From: Paenibacillus polysaccharolyticus
Lineage (GTDB): Bacteria; Bacillota; Bacilli; Paenibacillales; Paenibacillaceae
DNA: 64,000 nucleotides
Assembly (NCBI RefSeq): GCF_900102085.1
Contig: NZ_FMVM01000009.1
Span: forward strand, 186,001-250,000
Direction of reading: 5' to 3'
A program made the position numbers and the translations under genes. Below the pieces are notes generated by a model that ran no database searches, had not been told where the DNA came from, and was given only the letters and a program-made list of their open reading frames with translations. Numbering within the stretch: the stretch's first letter is position 1; each line of letters opens with the position of its first letter. Of this stretch, positions 49,956-58,580 are shown in pieces.

Positions 49956-52473
49956 GCGGTTTCGCACGATTCGTTGCGATCGCTTCAAGCGGATTATCCG
50001 GCCAGTAATGTTTCGGATATCGCCCTTTTAAATCTTTCTTCACTTCAAAATAGGTCTCACGCCAGAAATTAGCCAAATCTCTTGTAACCTGCACAGGACG
50101 TTGCGCCGGAGATAATAGATGTAGCGTGACCGGAACGCGACCGCCCCCGATGTGAGGGGTCTCTTGCTGTCCAAACATCTCTTGTAATCGAACAGCCAGG
50201 ATTGGATCTTCCGGATTGCTGTAATCCACAGGAATCCGAGAACCACTCGGAACCTGAATGTGGGTAGGCGCCTCTTCATCTAGCTGTTGCCGCTGCGCCC
50301 AGCTAAGTCCGCCTAAAAGTACATCATGCATGGACAGTTTCTTCAGATCAGCGGCCGAGCGCATTCCTGCCAGATAAGGTGCAAGCTGTTCCTGCAACTC
50401 ATCCGTCAGATGATTCTCGATCAGATCAGGCCAGTCTGGCATGTGCAGATGCAGAAAACGCATGCGCTCCGCAAGTTGGCGCGATGTTTTACTCCACGGC
50501 AGGATGTCCAACCCTTCCAGTCGTATCCCTGACAATAGTGCTTCCAGCACCTGATCTTCCGGTGGCTGTGCAATCATGCTTTCCTTGATCATTATTGCTC
50601 CGATGCGCTGCCGCTTATGTGCCCGCACACTTCTAGTCGTGCGATCCCAAGCCACCAGCACCTCCTCGTGCAATAGATGCTGCGCGGCACGCAGCATCGC
50701 CTGCTCCTGCACTGGCGCAGCCAGCAGGATACGCGCATCTGCGCCCTGGTCGTCGGCCTCGGCTGCGACCAGATAGGCGGAACGGCTCAGCGACTCTGCC
50801 CCCGCGAGCCGTACCCCTCGGCCGCTGCTCAGCAGATAGCGGCCATCCTCGCGGCGTTGCCCGATCCGGTCCGGATACGCAAAGGACAGCAGCAACCCGC
50901 AGCTGTCCTCATCCGGCCGCACCGGATCGGCCGCCGCGTTGCCGAGCGCCGAGCATAGCTGGCGGCTCTCCTGCAACATGCGCCGCACGGCAGCACCGTC
51001 TGCGCCAGCCGCCGCCGCTGGCGGCCCCCCGCTGCTGCCTGCGGCCAGCAGCGCTTCTACGCGCGGGCGCAAGTCCGTGCCCGCGCCGCCAGCACTTGCG
51101 CTGCTGCTGCGGAGGCCTGCCGGCTCCTGCAGCAGCGCCGCCAGCGTGCTGGCGTAGCTGGCCAGCCCAAGCTCCGCCGCGCGGAGCAACATGCTGGCCA
51201 GCCGCGGATGAACGCCAAGCGTGTTCATCCGCCGCCCAAAGGGCGTGAGGCGGCCTGCGTCGTCCAGGCCGCCCAGCTGGCGCAGCAGCGCCTGTGCCTG
51301 AGCGTAAGCCGCATCAGGCGGGGTGTCCAGCCAGCTAAGCTCAGCTGGGGACTGGACACCCCACGCGGCAAGCTCCAGCGCCAGCGGCGCAAGATCCGCG
51401 GAGGTGATCTCCGGGCGTGTTGCTTCAGGCAACGCGCCATGAGCCTCCTCGCTCCATAGCCGGTAACACACCCCCGGGGCAATACGCCCCGCACGTCCTC
51501 GTCGCTGGTCGGCGGACGCCTTGGAGACCGGCTGTGTGACAAGCCGGCTCATACCCGTCCTTGGCGAGAAAGCCGACGCCCGGCTGAGTCCTGCATCCAC
51601 GACCACTTTTACACCCGGAAGAGTCAGACTCGACTCCGCAATGGAAGTGGATAGCACAACCTTGCGCCAGCCACCCGCCGCAGGCCGGATTGCTTCATCC
51701 TGCTTCTCGGCAGACATACTGCCATACAGCGTATGTACAAGGACCTGCGGAGGAAGAGATGCTTGCAACAGTTCCCTTTCCGTACGATGAATCTCTCTCG
51801 CTCCGGGAAGAAAAACCAAAACGTCCCCTTGTTCTTCACTCAATGCCCGAATAATGGTACGAGCCGTCCAGCTCTCGATTTCAACTGCGGCAGGTTTCCC
51901 GGCATATTTCGTTTCCACCGGAAACGTACGGCCTTTACAATGCACAACTTGTGTATCTTCGCCCAGCATACGACAGACCGGTTCTGGGTCAAGCGTTGCC
52001 GACATGACCAGCAGCTTCAGATCCGGCCGCAACATGGCCCGCGATTCCAGCGCCAAAGCCAGTCCCAGATCCCCGTGCAGGTGCCTTTCATGAAACTCGT
52101 CAAAAATGATCATTGCCGTATCTTCAAGTCCCTGATCCTGCTGTAGCATACGTGTTAATACACCCTCAGTGACCACTTCGATTCGTGTAGCCGGGCTTAC
52201 CCGGGTATCCATTCGTACGCGGTATCCGACCGTTTGTCCTGCCTTTTCACCCAGCGTTGCTGCCATTCTCGACGCGGCTGAACGAGCAGCGAGTCTCCGC
52301 GGCTCCAGCATAATGATTTTTTTGCCATCCAGCCAAGGCTGTTCAAGCATCGCCAGCGGCACAACCGTTGTTTTTCCGGCGCCCGGTTCAGCAATCAAAA
52401 CACCTGTATCCTGGTCACGGAACAGCTGCTGTACCTGCGGAATAATCGCTTGTATTGGTAAATCAGTGTACAT
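49945..52473 (-). CDS. hrpB: ATP-dependent DExH helicase HrpB
   Basis: An 842-residue HrpB. GVLIAEPGAGKTTVVPLAML (Walker A, about 28-46), FDEFHERHLHGDLGLALAL (DEFH box, about 125), VLSTSIAESSLTLPGVKVVVDAGLSR (motif V-like) and QRRGRAGRIAPGVCYRLW (motif VI, about 335) are all present. The C-terminal HrpB domain (SDERLLEHEDV-like RGRYPKHYWPDNP) ends the protein. Residues about 310-610 are coded by very GC-rich DNA and include an Ala/Gly low-complexity stretch (AAGSSGGPPAAAAGADG). RNA substrate unknown in Firmicutes. Confidence 0.95.
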   Translation of the reverse strand: MYTDLPIQAIIPQVQQLFRDQDTGVLIAEPGAGKTTVVPLAMLEQPWLDGKKIIMLEPRRLAARSAASRMAATLGEKAGQTVGYRVRMDTRVSPATRIEVVTEGVLTRMLQQDQGLEDTAMIIFDEFHERHLHGDLGLALALESRAMLRPDLKLLVMSATLDPEPVCRMLGEDTQVVHCKGRTFPVETKYAGKPAAVEIESWTARTIIRALSEEQGDVLVFLPGAREIHRTERELLQASLPPQVLVHTLYGSMSAEKQDEAIRPAAGGWRKVVLSTSIAESSLTLPGVKVVVDAGLSRASAFSPRTGMSRLVTQPVSKASADQRRGRAGRIAPGVCYRLWSEEAHGALPEATRPEITSADLAPLALELAAWGVQSPAELSWLDTPPDAAYAQAQALLRQLGGLDDAGRLTPFGRRMNTLGVHPRLASMLLRAAELGLASYASTLAALLQEPAGLRSSSASAGGAGTDLRPRVEALLAAGSSGGPPAAAAGADGAAVRRMLQESRQLCSALGNAAADPVRPDEDSCGLLLSFAYPDRIGQRREDGRYLLSSGRGVRLAGAESLSRSAYLVAAEADDQGADARILLAAPVQEQAMLRAAQHLLHEEVLVAWDRTTRSVRAHKRQRIGAIMIKESMIAQPPEDQVLEALLSGIRLEGLDILPWSKTSRQLAERMRFLHLHMPDWPDLIENHLTDELQEQLAPYLAGMRSAADLKKLSMHDVLLGGLSWAQRQQLDEEAPTHIQVPSGSRIPVDYSNPEDPILAVRLQEMFGQQETPHIGGGRVPVTLHLLSPAQRPVQVTRDLANFWRETYFEVKKDLKGRYPKHYWPDNPLEAIATNRAKPRTT

Positions 52474-52549
52474 ATCATCGCTCCTAATGCATATCTTACC
52501 GTTTCGATATCATTCTATAAGCTCACTATTCGAATGTTAGCATTATAAC

Positions 52550-52575
52550 AAAAAAAGCCGTCCCGAAGGAACGAC
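52550..52575 (-). terminator. Terminator after the SDR gene
   Basis: GTCGTTCC-TTCG-GGACGGC on the minus strand (52575-52557) with a UUCG-like tetraloop, followed by a seven-base T-run (52556-52550). About 130 bases beyond the stop of the SDR gene. Confidence 0.75.
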
Positions 52576-52702
52576 TATATGACATCCATAACTTATGGAT
52601 ATTACCCAAACTCATTCAATTATCTAACATTCAGCTTGTGGGCTAATCATCTACGAATAACGGTTACTGTCTTATCCGGTTACGTCCCCATCGTTTACCC
52701 GA

Positions 52703-53509
52703 TCAGCTCAGCAGAGACTCCGCACCATCGATCACAATCTCGGCTCCAGTAATATGTTTGGATGCGCCCGAAGCGAGGAAGCTAACCAGATCCGCAACGT
52801 GCTCTGGCTGCCCTGGTCCATCCGCGAGTGGCTGCTGTCCTTCCGGGAATTCCATCGGGATGATAATGTCCTGAAGGTCATCTGTTTTGATCGTACTTTG
52901 ATCAATATTGGTAGCAATCGCACCTGGACAGATTACGTTGACTCTGATCTTGAATTTCGCCAGCTCCAAAGCCGCCATCTTGGCAAAAGCAACCTGTCCT
53001 GCCTTTGACGTACTGTACGCCGACATACCGAAGCTGGAGAAACGCTGATTCCCATTGATCGAGCTCGTAATAATAATGCTACCGCCGCCGCGTTTTTTCA
53101 GATGTGGGAGAGCATATTTTACAGTAAAAAATGTACCGTTCAAGTTCGTCGTAATAATCTGTTGCCAGTCCTGTACCTGAATTTCCTCGATTGGAGCAGA
53201 CACCCCGTTAATGCCCGCATTAGCAAAAACGATATCCAGTCCTCCAAACAATTCCACCGTTTCCAGTACAGCCTTTTCAACCCGTGCCGGATCGGAAATG
53301 TCCACATCGAATGCTCGTGCAGCCCCTTCATGGTTCGCATTAATCTCCGCTTCTGTCTTTGAAATCCGATCATTCACCAGATCGAACAACGCTACATGCG
53401 CCCCTTCATTCGCCAGCTTGAGTGCCGTGGCCTTGCCGATTCCCGAGCCAGCTCCTGTAATGATAGCCACCTTACCTTGAAATGGTGATCTGCTGCTGTG
53501 TTGTGTCAT
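52703..53509 (-). CDS. SDR-family oxidoreductase
   Basis: A 268-residue short-chain dehydrogenase: VAIITGAGSGIGKATALKLA (TGxxxGxG), LFDLVND (NAD-preferring Asp), NAGING, catalytic Ser-Tyr-Lys as SSING...YSTSKAGQVAFAK and a PGAIATNI tail. Substrate unknown. AAGGAG before ATG 53509. Monocistronic, terminator at 52550-52575. Separated from the PP2C gene upstream by about 207 bases in which I see no further gene. Confidence 0.93.
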   Translation of the reverse strand: MTQHSSRSPFQGKVAIITGAGSGIGKATALKLANEGAHVALFDLVNDRISKTEAEINANHEGAARAFDVDISDPARVEKAVLETVELFGGLDIVFANAGINGVSAPIEEIQVQDWQQIITTNLNGTFFTVKYALPHLKKRGGGSIIITSSINGNQRFSSFGMSAYSTSKAGQVAFAKMAALELAKFKIRVNVICPGAIATNIDQSTIKTDDLQDIIIPMEFPEGQQPLADGPGQPEHVADLVSFLASGASKHITGAEIVIDGAESLLS

Positions 53510-53716
53510 AGCCCAACCACTCCTTCGTCTTGGAAATTATGTAAAGATTTAATCTGATTTTATTTTCAATCAATTCTTCACAAGATTACCCAAAACCAGC
53601 AGCTTTTAAATCAACACTCGTAACTTTTTTCATTTTCAGGCAGTTACATACACTGACGATCTGCACCAGCCACACGCAGATCTATCTCAGAAAACGATCC
53701 TCGTTACAGGGCGTGT

Positions 53717-54559
53717 TCACCACTCCAGTTCGATGAAAGCGGCATCATCCTCAAGTCCGCCGGTATGGGCGGCATCCAGCAACACTTGAATATGTTCATC
53801 CGGGATGTATGTACCAATGGCATCGAGATCATTCAGTCCGTCTGTATACAGTTGAAGGCGAAATGATTCACTTCCTGAACCTTTCATTTCGAAAACATGG
53901 GGTCTCCCCCCTATGGAGCCTTCTCGTGTAGACCAACGCTCATTGGTCTTGCAATGTGTTTGGAATTGTTCCGACTGCTCCTGTCCATTACGCCAGAGCC
54001 GGATTCTGGAATCTCCTTGCCATGCCAACCATACTCGGCTCTTCCGTCTTCCAGATGTGAGTTCAATGCGTCCGCATACATACATGGCCTGACTTCCTTG
54101 GCTTCGCTTTTCCATCAATACCTCCCGTAGCAGAAGAGGCGAGGTATCCAAGGGCTGTAGTTGTTCTAACTGTTCAGATGCGGAACCCGTCAGACTTTGC
54201 AGAAACTGTTCGACCCCTTCAGCGGTTAATGATGACGTCGTTTCCAGCCATTCCAGTAGCGCACTACCGAGAAAACGCGCAGCAAAATCACCCAGATAAC
54301 TCATGCCAACTCCATCACACAATACAAAATGACAGACATTACCTTGCATGCGAATCGCAACAAAGTCTTGCCCTGCGTCACCCTGGTTCACGGTTTCGGC
54401 TGCACGTCCATATCCGTATCTGCATTTCAGCTTGCCTTGGTAACGAGTTAACGGCTGTTCCCCAGTCTGAATGCTTACATAGCGAAAATTATCCTGTTGC
54501 TGCTTCGCATGTCCCCCTCGATCACTGGCAGACAATGTTGCCATACGCATTGCTCGCAT
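53717..54559 (-). CDS. PP2C-type serine/threonine phosphatase (T7SS-linked)
   Basis: A 280-residue protein. NQGDAGQDFVAIRMQGNVCHFVLCDGVGMSYLGDFAARFLGSALLEWL matches the PP2C core, with D (DG motif) and the GxSxxGdxAA-like stretch; LQLYTDGLNDLD holds the second-metal Asp and EDDAAFIELEW ends the domain. It dephosphorylates proteins, presumably substrates of the kinase two genes upstream. AGGAGGGG before ATG 54559, 10 bases after the vWA gene. Last gene of the secretion/signalling operon. Confidence 0.85.
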   Translation of the reverse strand: MRAMRMATLSASDRGGHAKQQQDNFRYVSIQTGEQPLTRYQGKLKCRYGYGRAAETVNQGDAGQDFVAIRMQGNVCHFVLCDGVGMSYLGDFAARFLGSALLEWLETTSSLTAEGVEQFLQSLTGSASEQLEQLQPLDTSPLLLREVLMEKRSQGSQAMYVCGRIELTSGRRKSRVWLAWQGDSRIRLWRNGQEQSEQFQTHCKTNERWSTREGSIGGRPHVFEMKGSGSESFRLQLYTDGLNDLDAIGTYIPDEHIQVLLDAAHTGGLEDDAAFIELEW

Positions 54560-54569
54560 GATTCCCCTC

Positions 54570-55322
54570 CTATCTTACAGGTGTTGCAGCAGACATCTGG
54601 AATCCAATGGATACCAGTTCTGCACAAGTACCAGGCAACATCATGAGTGCGCCTGGTGCTAGCAAATAATCTGCCTCCACCAACATTTCGCGATAGCTTT
54701 CAGGCAGCACGGATGACATATTACGCAACTTCTCCCCATGCTCGTCTTGCAGGTTTGTCTCTGGTGAGATCCCCTTCCAGCGTCTAGGCTCTGCAATCGG
54801 AGCTTCCAGCAGATGATCACTTATAAATATATTTTCAACCAAAACATTGCCATCCGGCACACTCATGCCCATAATGCGCTTGGCGATCGGCTCCGGGTCT
54901 TCTCCAGTCGCAACACCATCGGTCATATGACATACGAGTGGCGCAGGGCAGTCCTGCATGTTAGGTATTTCTGCTTGCAAAATTTTCTCTGCCTGCAAAA
55001 ATGCTTTTGCGGAGTCTGAGAAACGTCGAGGTGTCAAATCAGGCAACGAACCTACAGCCGCAACCTCATCGATTCCTTTAATCCCGTTTAATACATCATA
55101 TACATCGTCACTGTAGGCCAAAATAGCAATTCGGTAACGCGGCGTCAGCCGATTTCCTTTGGTTGAACGAAATACCATCTGCCGGATCGCCAAAGATAAA
55201 GCATCATAAACGATGTCAATCCGGCGACGATTGTCCAGAACCATATTCATGGAGGCGCTAATATCAATTAAATAAATAATAAGTGCAGGTGTACGTTGCG
55301 ATGCTTGAATTGTGTAGTTCAT
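54570..55322 (-). CDS. von Willebrand factor A domain protein (TerY-like)
   Basis: A 250-residue vWA domain. LIIYLIDISASMNMVL (about 14-29) is the MIDAS D-x-S-x-S motif; CHMTDGVATGEDPEP (about 130) has the last MIDAS Asp. The domain should bind Mg and a protein ligand or phosphoprotein. Together with the adjacent kinase and PP2C genes it forms a TerY-phosphorylation-type triad. Start ATG 55322 with GAGGTGACA before it. Confidence 0.88.
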   Translation of the reverse strand: MNYTIQASQRTPALIIYLIDISASMNMVLDNRRRIDIVYDALSLAIRQMVFRSTKGNRLTPRYRIAILAYSDDVYDVLNGIKGIDEVAAVGSLPDLTPRRFSDSAKAFLQAEKILQAEIPNMQDCPAPLVCHMTDGVATGEDPEPIAKRIMGMSVPDGNVLVENIFISDHLLEAPIAEPRRWKGISPETNLQDEHGEKLRNMSSVLPESYREMLVEADYLLAPGALMMLPGTCAELVSIGFQMSAATPVR

Positions 55323-55356
55323 CTAGAGTGTGTCACCTCTATTATTTAATATAAAT

Positions 55357-57411
55357 TTATAAGTCTGGCAGTGAGTACTTGGAATTACTCAAAAATTTGT
55401 TGATCGCACTCATTCGTGCCGCCACTTTACCTACACCTTTAAAATACGAAGCGTCCGTATTATATAGGTTTTTGAAATCGCGAGCATACGAAAGAGCGCT
55501 GTCCGTTTTTCTTCCTATTTGTGCATTGTACGCCTTGTTATAGCTTGCAATCAGTGTCACGACATTTTGAGCCCGTCTTTTCTTAAGAGCTTCTTTCTGA
55601 GCCAACTCTTGCTTACGTTTGGCTTCGGCAGCAGCCTTCTCCTTTGCAATTCTGGCGTCATTTTCTTTTTTCCACGCTATATAAGCTTCATACTTCGCTT
55701 GCTGGTCGTATTTTGCTTGCAGTGCTTTACGTGCTGCTTCTTTTTTCTGTTGCTCCTGCTTCGCCAGATAAGCTTCATATTTAGCCTGCTTCTCGTATTT
55801 AGCCTGCAAGGCTTTACGTTCTTCCTCTTGTTTCTTCGTTTCTGCTTCCTTTTGTTTAGCCTCAGCAAGCTTTTTCTTTGCATCAGCTTCCTGCTTTGCC
55901 GCTTCTGCAGCCTTTTGCTTTTCGGCTTCTGCCTGTTTGAGCTTGGCGGCTTCCGCATCTTTTGCCGCTTTTGCTGCGGCTATACGAGCAGCCTCCTGCT
56001 GTTTAACCTCGGCCTGATCGGCAAGGATTTTAACTGTGGGTACACCCCCGGCAAGCAGTACAATGAGCACTGCCGAGGAGATCATGAATTTTCTGGAACG
56101 GTAGAATGGAATCACTGCCGGCTCAGTAGTCTCCGTGTTTGAGTTGATTTTGGCATCCAGTTCCTTGATTGCGGCCTCTACTTCCAGCTGCATCGCACTG
56201 TTATCCGGAATGAAGTGATACAGTGACCGATAAACCTCAAGGGCCGCTGCTGGTTTGTCTTCATCCTCCAGCGCTCTCGCTTGTAAAAACAGCCGGTTTA
56301 CAACGGCCTCCTGGTCCGGAGATTGTTTTGAATTCGATGTATTTCCAGCTTTAGCATCTTGTTTCACACTCGTTGATGTTTCAGAGTCTTTTGGCGTGGC
56401 AACCACATCAGTTTCTGAAGATTCTGTTACATCCTCTTGCGGCGCTTCCAGAGCAGCCAGAAAGGCTTCAGCCTGCTGGGTGTCCACAGACGCAAGGGCA
56501 ATGTACCATTCCCCAAACGTTGGACAACTGCTCAGATCATGACTTTCCCATGCCCGGATAAACAGATCTGATAATTTGGAGCCCCAGCGATTCTCAAGGG
56601 AACCGCGCATCGTGAAATAACGCTCGCTCGAAGTCTGCATCTCATGTTGATCAAAATAACTTTCTCCCCAAGCTTTCTCTACGATGGCGGGGTCGGACCA
56701 GCATAACATCTCGGCGATAATAACAGCTCCGGCAAATCGATCTGCATAAGAACTCCACAAGCCGCTGTGTACCGTTCGATGGGCTGCGTAACCAGGTGAA
56801 CCAGCAAGTAATGCATCTGGTCGATCCATCTTGGAGCCGTACATCTGCTCCACATCAACCAGTTCAACTGCAGAAGTCAGGGCCGAGTTCTGCACTTCGG
56901 AAAAAAACGGAATCATTACATTCGGAGCAGACATATCACAATGTGCGAGTCCACGTTGCTCCATTGCAGAACCTGTACCTGCAAGTGCTCTAGCCAGCTG
57001 CAGACTTTCCTCCGCTGTCAGCTGCTTTTGATCACTGATCACATCGAACCAGGTCAGACCCTGTACCCATGGCATCAGTACTGCATATAACAGATCGGGA
57101 TGTTCTCCAATAAGCGCTCCGTTTCTTTCCGGAGTGAGCACTTCACGCTTGCACACCCGCAAGCCTGGCAGTTCACTATATGGCTCCATATGCTCAGACT
57201 GATAGACCATTGCCGGGATACGGAATTTTGGAAAAAATACTTTTAGTGCTTTGGCCCCATGAATGGTACCCGTCCGGGGAATCAATTGATAAACTATACC
57301 TTGCCTTCCCGCTTGGGCATAAGCAAGCCCCGGCGCAGCCGGATGCTGACCAATCGTATAGGCAATATCATTAATCACCACTTCATCGCCGGGATTCGGT
57401 TGAAAAGACAT
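55357..57411 (-). CDS. Protein kinase with TPR-like linker, transmembrane helix and long coiled coil
   Basis: About 684 residues (ATG 57411, six bases behind GAGGG). The N-terminal kinase domain (about 10-290) has AGRQGIVYQL (Gly loop), HGAKALKVFF (catalytic Lys), HCDMSAPNVMI (HxD and Asn, about 158) and VELVDVEQMY (DxE at the DFG place), so it seems catalytically competent. A Ser/Thr-rich linker and a TPR-like part (VNRLFLQARALEDEDKPAAALEVY) lead to a transmembrane helix at about 442-463. Then a very regular Lys/Glu/Ala coiled coil (about 470-630) in the extracellular or wall space, and a folded end (NVVTLIASYNKAYNAQ...). This is unlike EssB of other Firmicute T7SS but has the same N-kinase-fold, membrane, outer part order. 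Confidence 0.85.
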   Translation of the reverse strand: MSFQPNPGDEVVINDIAYTIGQHPAAPGLAYAQAGRQGIVYQLIPRTGTIHGAKALKVFFPKFRIPAMVYQSEHMEPYSELPGLRVCKREVLTPERNGALIGEHPDLLYAVLMPWVQGLTWFDVISDQKQLTAEESLQLARALAGTGSAMEQRGLAHCDMSAPNVMIPFFSEVQNSALTSAVELVDVEQMYGSKMDRPDALLAGSPGYAAHRTVHSGLWSSYADRFAGAVIIAEMLCWSDPAIVEKAWGESYFDQHEMQTSSERYFTMRGSLENRWGSKLSDLFIRAWESHDLSSCPTFGEWYIALASVDTQQAEAFLAALEAPQEDVTESSETDVVATPKDSETSTSVKQDAKAGNTSNSKQSPDQEAVVNRLFLQARALEDEDKPAAALEVYRSLYHFIPDNSAMQLEVEAAIKELDAKINSNTETTEPAVIPFYRSRKFMISSAVLIVLLAGGVPTVKILADQAEVKQQEAARIAAAKAAKDAEAAKLKQAEAEKQKAAEAAKQEADAKKKLAEAKQKEAETKKQEEERKALQAKYEKQAKYEAYLAKQEQQKKEAARKALQAKYDQQAKYEAYIAWKKENDARIAKEKAAAEAKRKQELAQKEALKKRRAQNVVTLIASYNKAYNAQIGRKTDSALSYARDFKNLYNTDASYFKGVGKVAARMSAINKFLSNSKYSLPDL

Positions 57412-57446
57412 GCTCATCCCTCTCTCTGTTTTTTGTGTCATAGTTG

Positions 57447-57483
57447 CGGCAAAAACCGGGTGTAATCCACCCGGTTTTTGCCG
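57447..57483 (-). terminator. Strong hairpin between esxA and the kinase gene
   Basis: CGGCAAAAACCGGGTG (57483-57468 on the minus strand) pairs perfectly with CACCCGGTTTTTGCCG (57462-57447): a 16-bp stem with a five-base loop and internal T-run. It lies 85 bases after the esxA stop and 36 bases before the kinase start. Partial termination here would give much EsxA and little kinase. Confidence 0.8.
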
Positions 57484-57567
57484 TAATCTTGCAATCTTTA
57501 ACTTGATGCCCGCATATGGCCAGGACGATGAAAATTATCAAATCGTCTGGACCTATGTAAGAGCAGA

Positions 57568-57843
57568 TTAACGAGATTGGTCTGCTGTGCGGAATTTAGT
57601 CGCGATTGCTGAAAGTTCTACACTAATGCTATTCAACGTTTGAACGAAGGATTGCATTTGTTTGCTAGCTTCCTGGAACTCTTGGAAGAAACGTTGCTTC
57701 GTCATACCTTCCCATTGTCCTTCCATGCTTGTGATGGATTGAGTCAATGAAGATACGATTTGTTGACTTTGTTCTCCACTTTGTTTGAATTGGTTTGAAA
57801 CCTGATCCAGTTGTTCTGGGGTAACTAAAATACGTCCTGCCAT
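57568..57843 (-). CDS. esxA: WXG100-family T7SS effector EsxA
   Basis: A 91-residue helical hairpin: LVTPEQLDQVSNQFKQSGEQSQQIVSSLTQSITSMEGQWEGMTKQRFFQEFQEA. The WEG at residues 41-43 matches the WXG turn, and YxxxD/E-like signals are replaced by a long second helix ending IATKFRTADQSR. It is the canonical secreted substrate and structural partner of EssC. AAGGAGG before ATG 57843 and its own promoter (57889-57917) point to high expression. Confidence 0.92.
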   Translation of the reverse strand: MAGRILVTPEQLDQVSNQFKQSGEQSQQIVSSLTQSITSMEGQWEGMTKQRFFQEFQEASKQMQSFVQTLNSISVELSAIATKFRTADQSR

Positions 57844-57888
57844 TGTTAAATTCCTCCTTGATGTGTGCAATTAAATTTGTTTGTTCAA

Positions 57889-57917
57889 ATTGTACTATAC
57901 AAGGATCATTCGGACAA
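57889..57917 (-). promoter_or_regulatory. Sigma-A promoter of esxA
   Basis: TTGTCC (57917-57912) and TACAAT (57894-57889), 17 bases apart on the minus strand. It predicts a roughly 40-base leader to ATG 57843 and independent transcription of esxA inside the T7SS operon. Confidence 0.7.
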
Positions 57918-58025
57918 AAGCCGAAGGACCTAATCCTATTTACCCCATTTTTAGCATATGAAACTTCAACTAACAGACTATTTACAATTTATTTAACGTG
58001 CAGTTGTACTACATTTGGTAGGCCG

Positions 58026-58574
58026 CTATGAAACTACAGGTTCAGTTCCTCTTCTTTCTCGAAAAGAAGGGTCTCTGAATCTCCATGAAACAGGCTCAGG
58101 CTGTGTAGCCTGAACAAGGGTTGCCGGAGAACCATCAGGTGGAGCACTATCCTGTATCCGATACACAGCCGCCATAGCGGAAAGCGGGTCGGATACAACA
58201 GCTACATCAGCAGCATGCGCAGGCAGGATATCGCCATCGCGGCTACTCTGAAGAACATTCAGCATATTGACCGCATTGCCATAGGCCACATTGACATGAC
58301 TCAGCACGGAACGATATTCCATGTCTGCTTGTTGGAATAACAATGCCTTGCGCCCGAGCTGTACACTTAAGTCCATCAAACGACGAAGGGCTTCCTCACC
58401 CAGCCGTTTACTACGATTCCATTCGCTCATCACCGCTGCACGGGACTCGATATCCCAATCCAGCGAATGTATCGCCTGATCCAACACTGTCATTTTTTGC
58501 TGTATTTGCTCCGCTGCATACTGAATCTGCCTGCTCAGTGCCCGAAGCACATCCGGTTCCACACGAATGCGCAT
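58026..58574 (-). CDS. WXG100-like helical T7SS accessory protein
   Basis: A 182-residue protein. Residues 1-105 are a long helical hairpin (VLRALSRQIQYAAEQIQQKMTVLDQAIHSLDWDIESRAAVMSEWNRSK) with WDI/WNR near the turn, so a WXG100-like fold is likely. The C-terminal about 70 residues are an unstructured, Pro/Ser-rich tail. It lies six bases after the next gene upstream. It could be a second secreted substrate or a chaperone for one. Confidence 0.65.
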   Translation of the reverse strand: MRIRVEPDVLRALSRQIQYAAEQIQQKMTVLDQAIHSLDWDIESRAAVMSEWNRSKRLGEEALRRLMDLSVQLGRKALLFQQADMEYRSVLSHVNVAYGNAVNMLNVLQSSRDGDILPAHAADVAVVSDPLSAMAAVYRIQDSAPPDGSPATLVQATQPEPVSWRFRDPSFRERRGTEPVVS

Positions 58575-58580
58575 TTACCA

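Noticed and set aside
55519..56142. 207-codon plus-strand open frame rich in Leu/Phe/Cys
   Set aside because: Antisense of the Lys/Glu/Ala coiled coil; such repeats produce long leucine-rich frames on the other strand.
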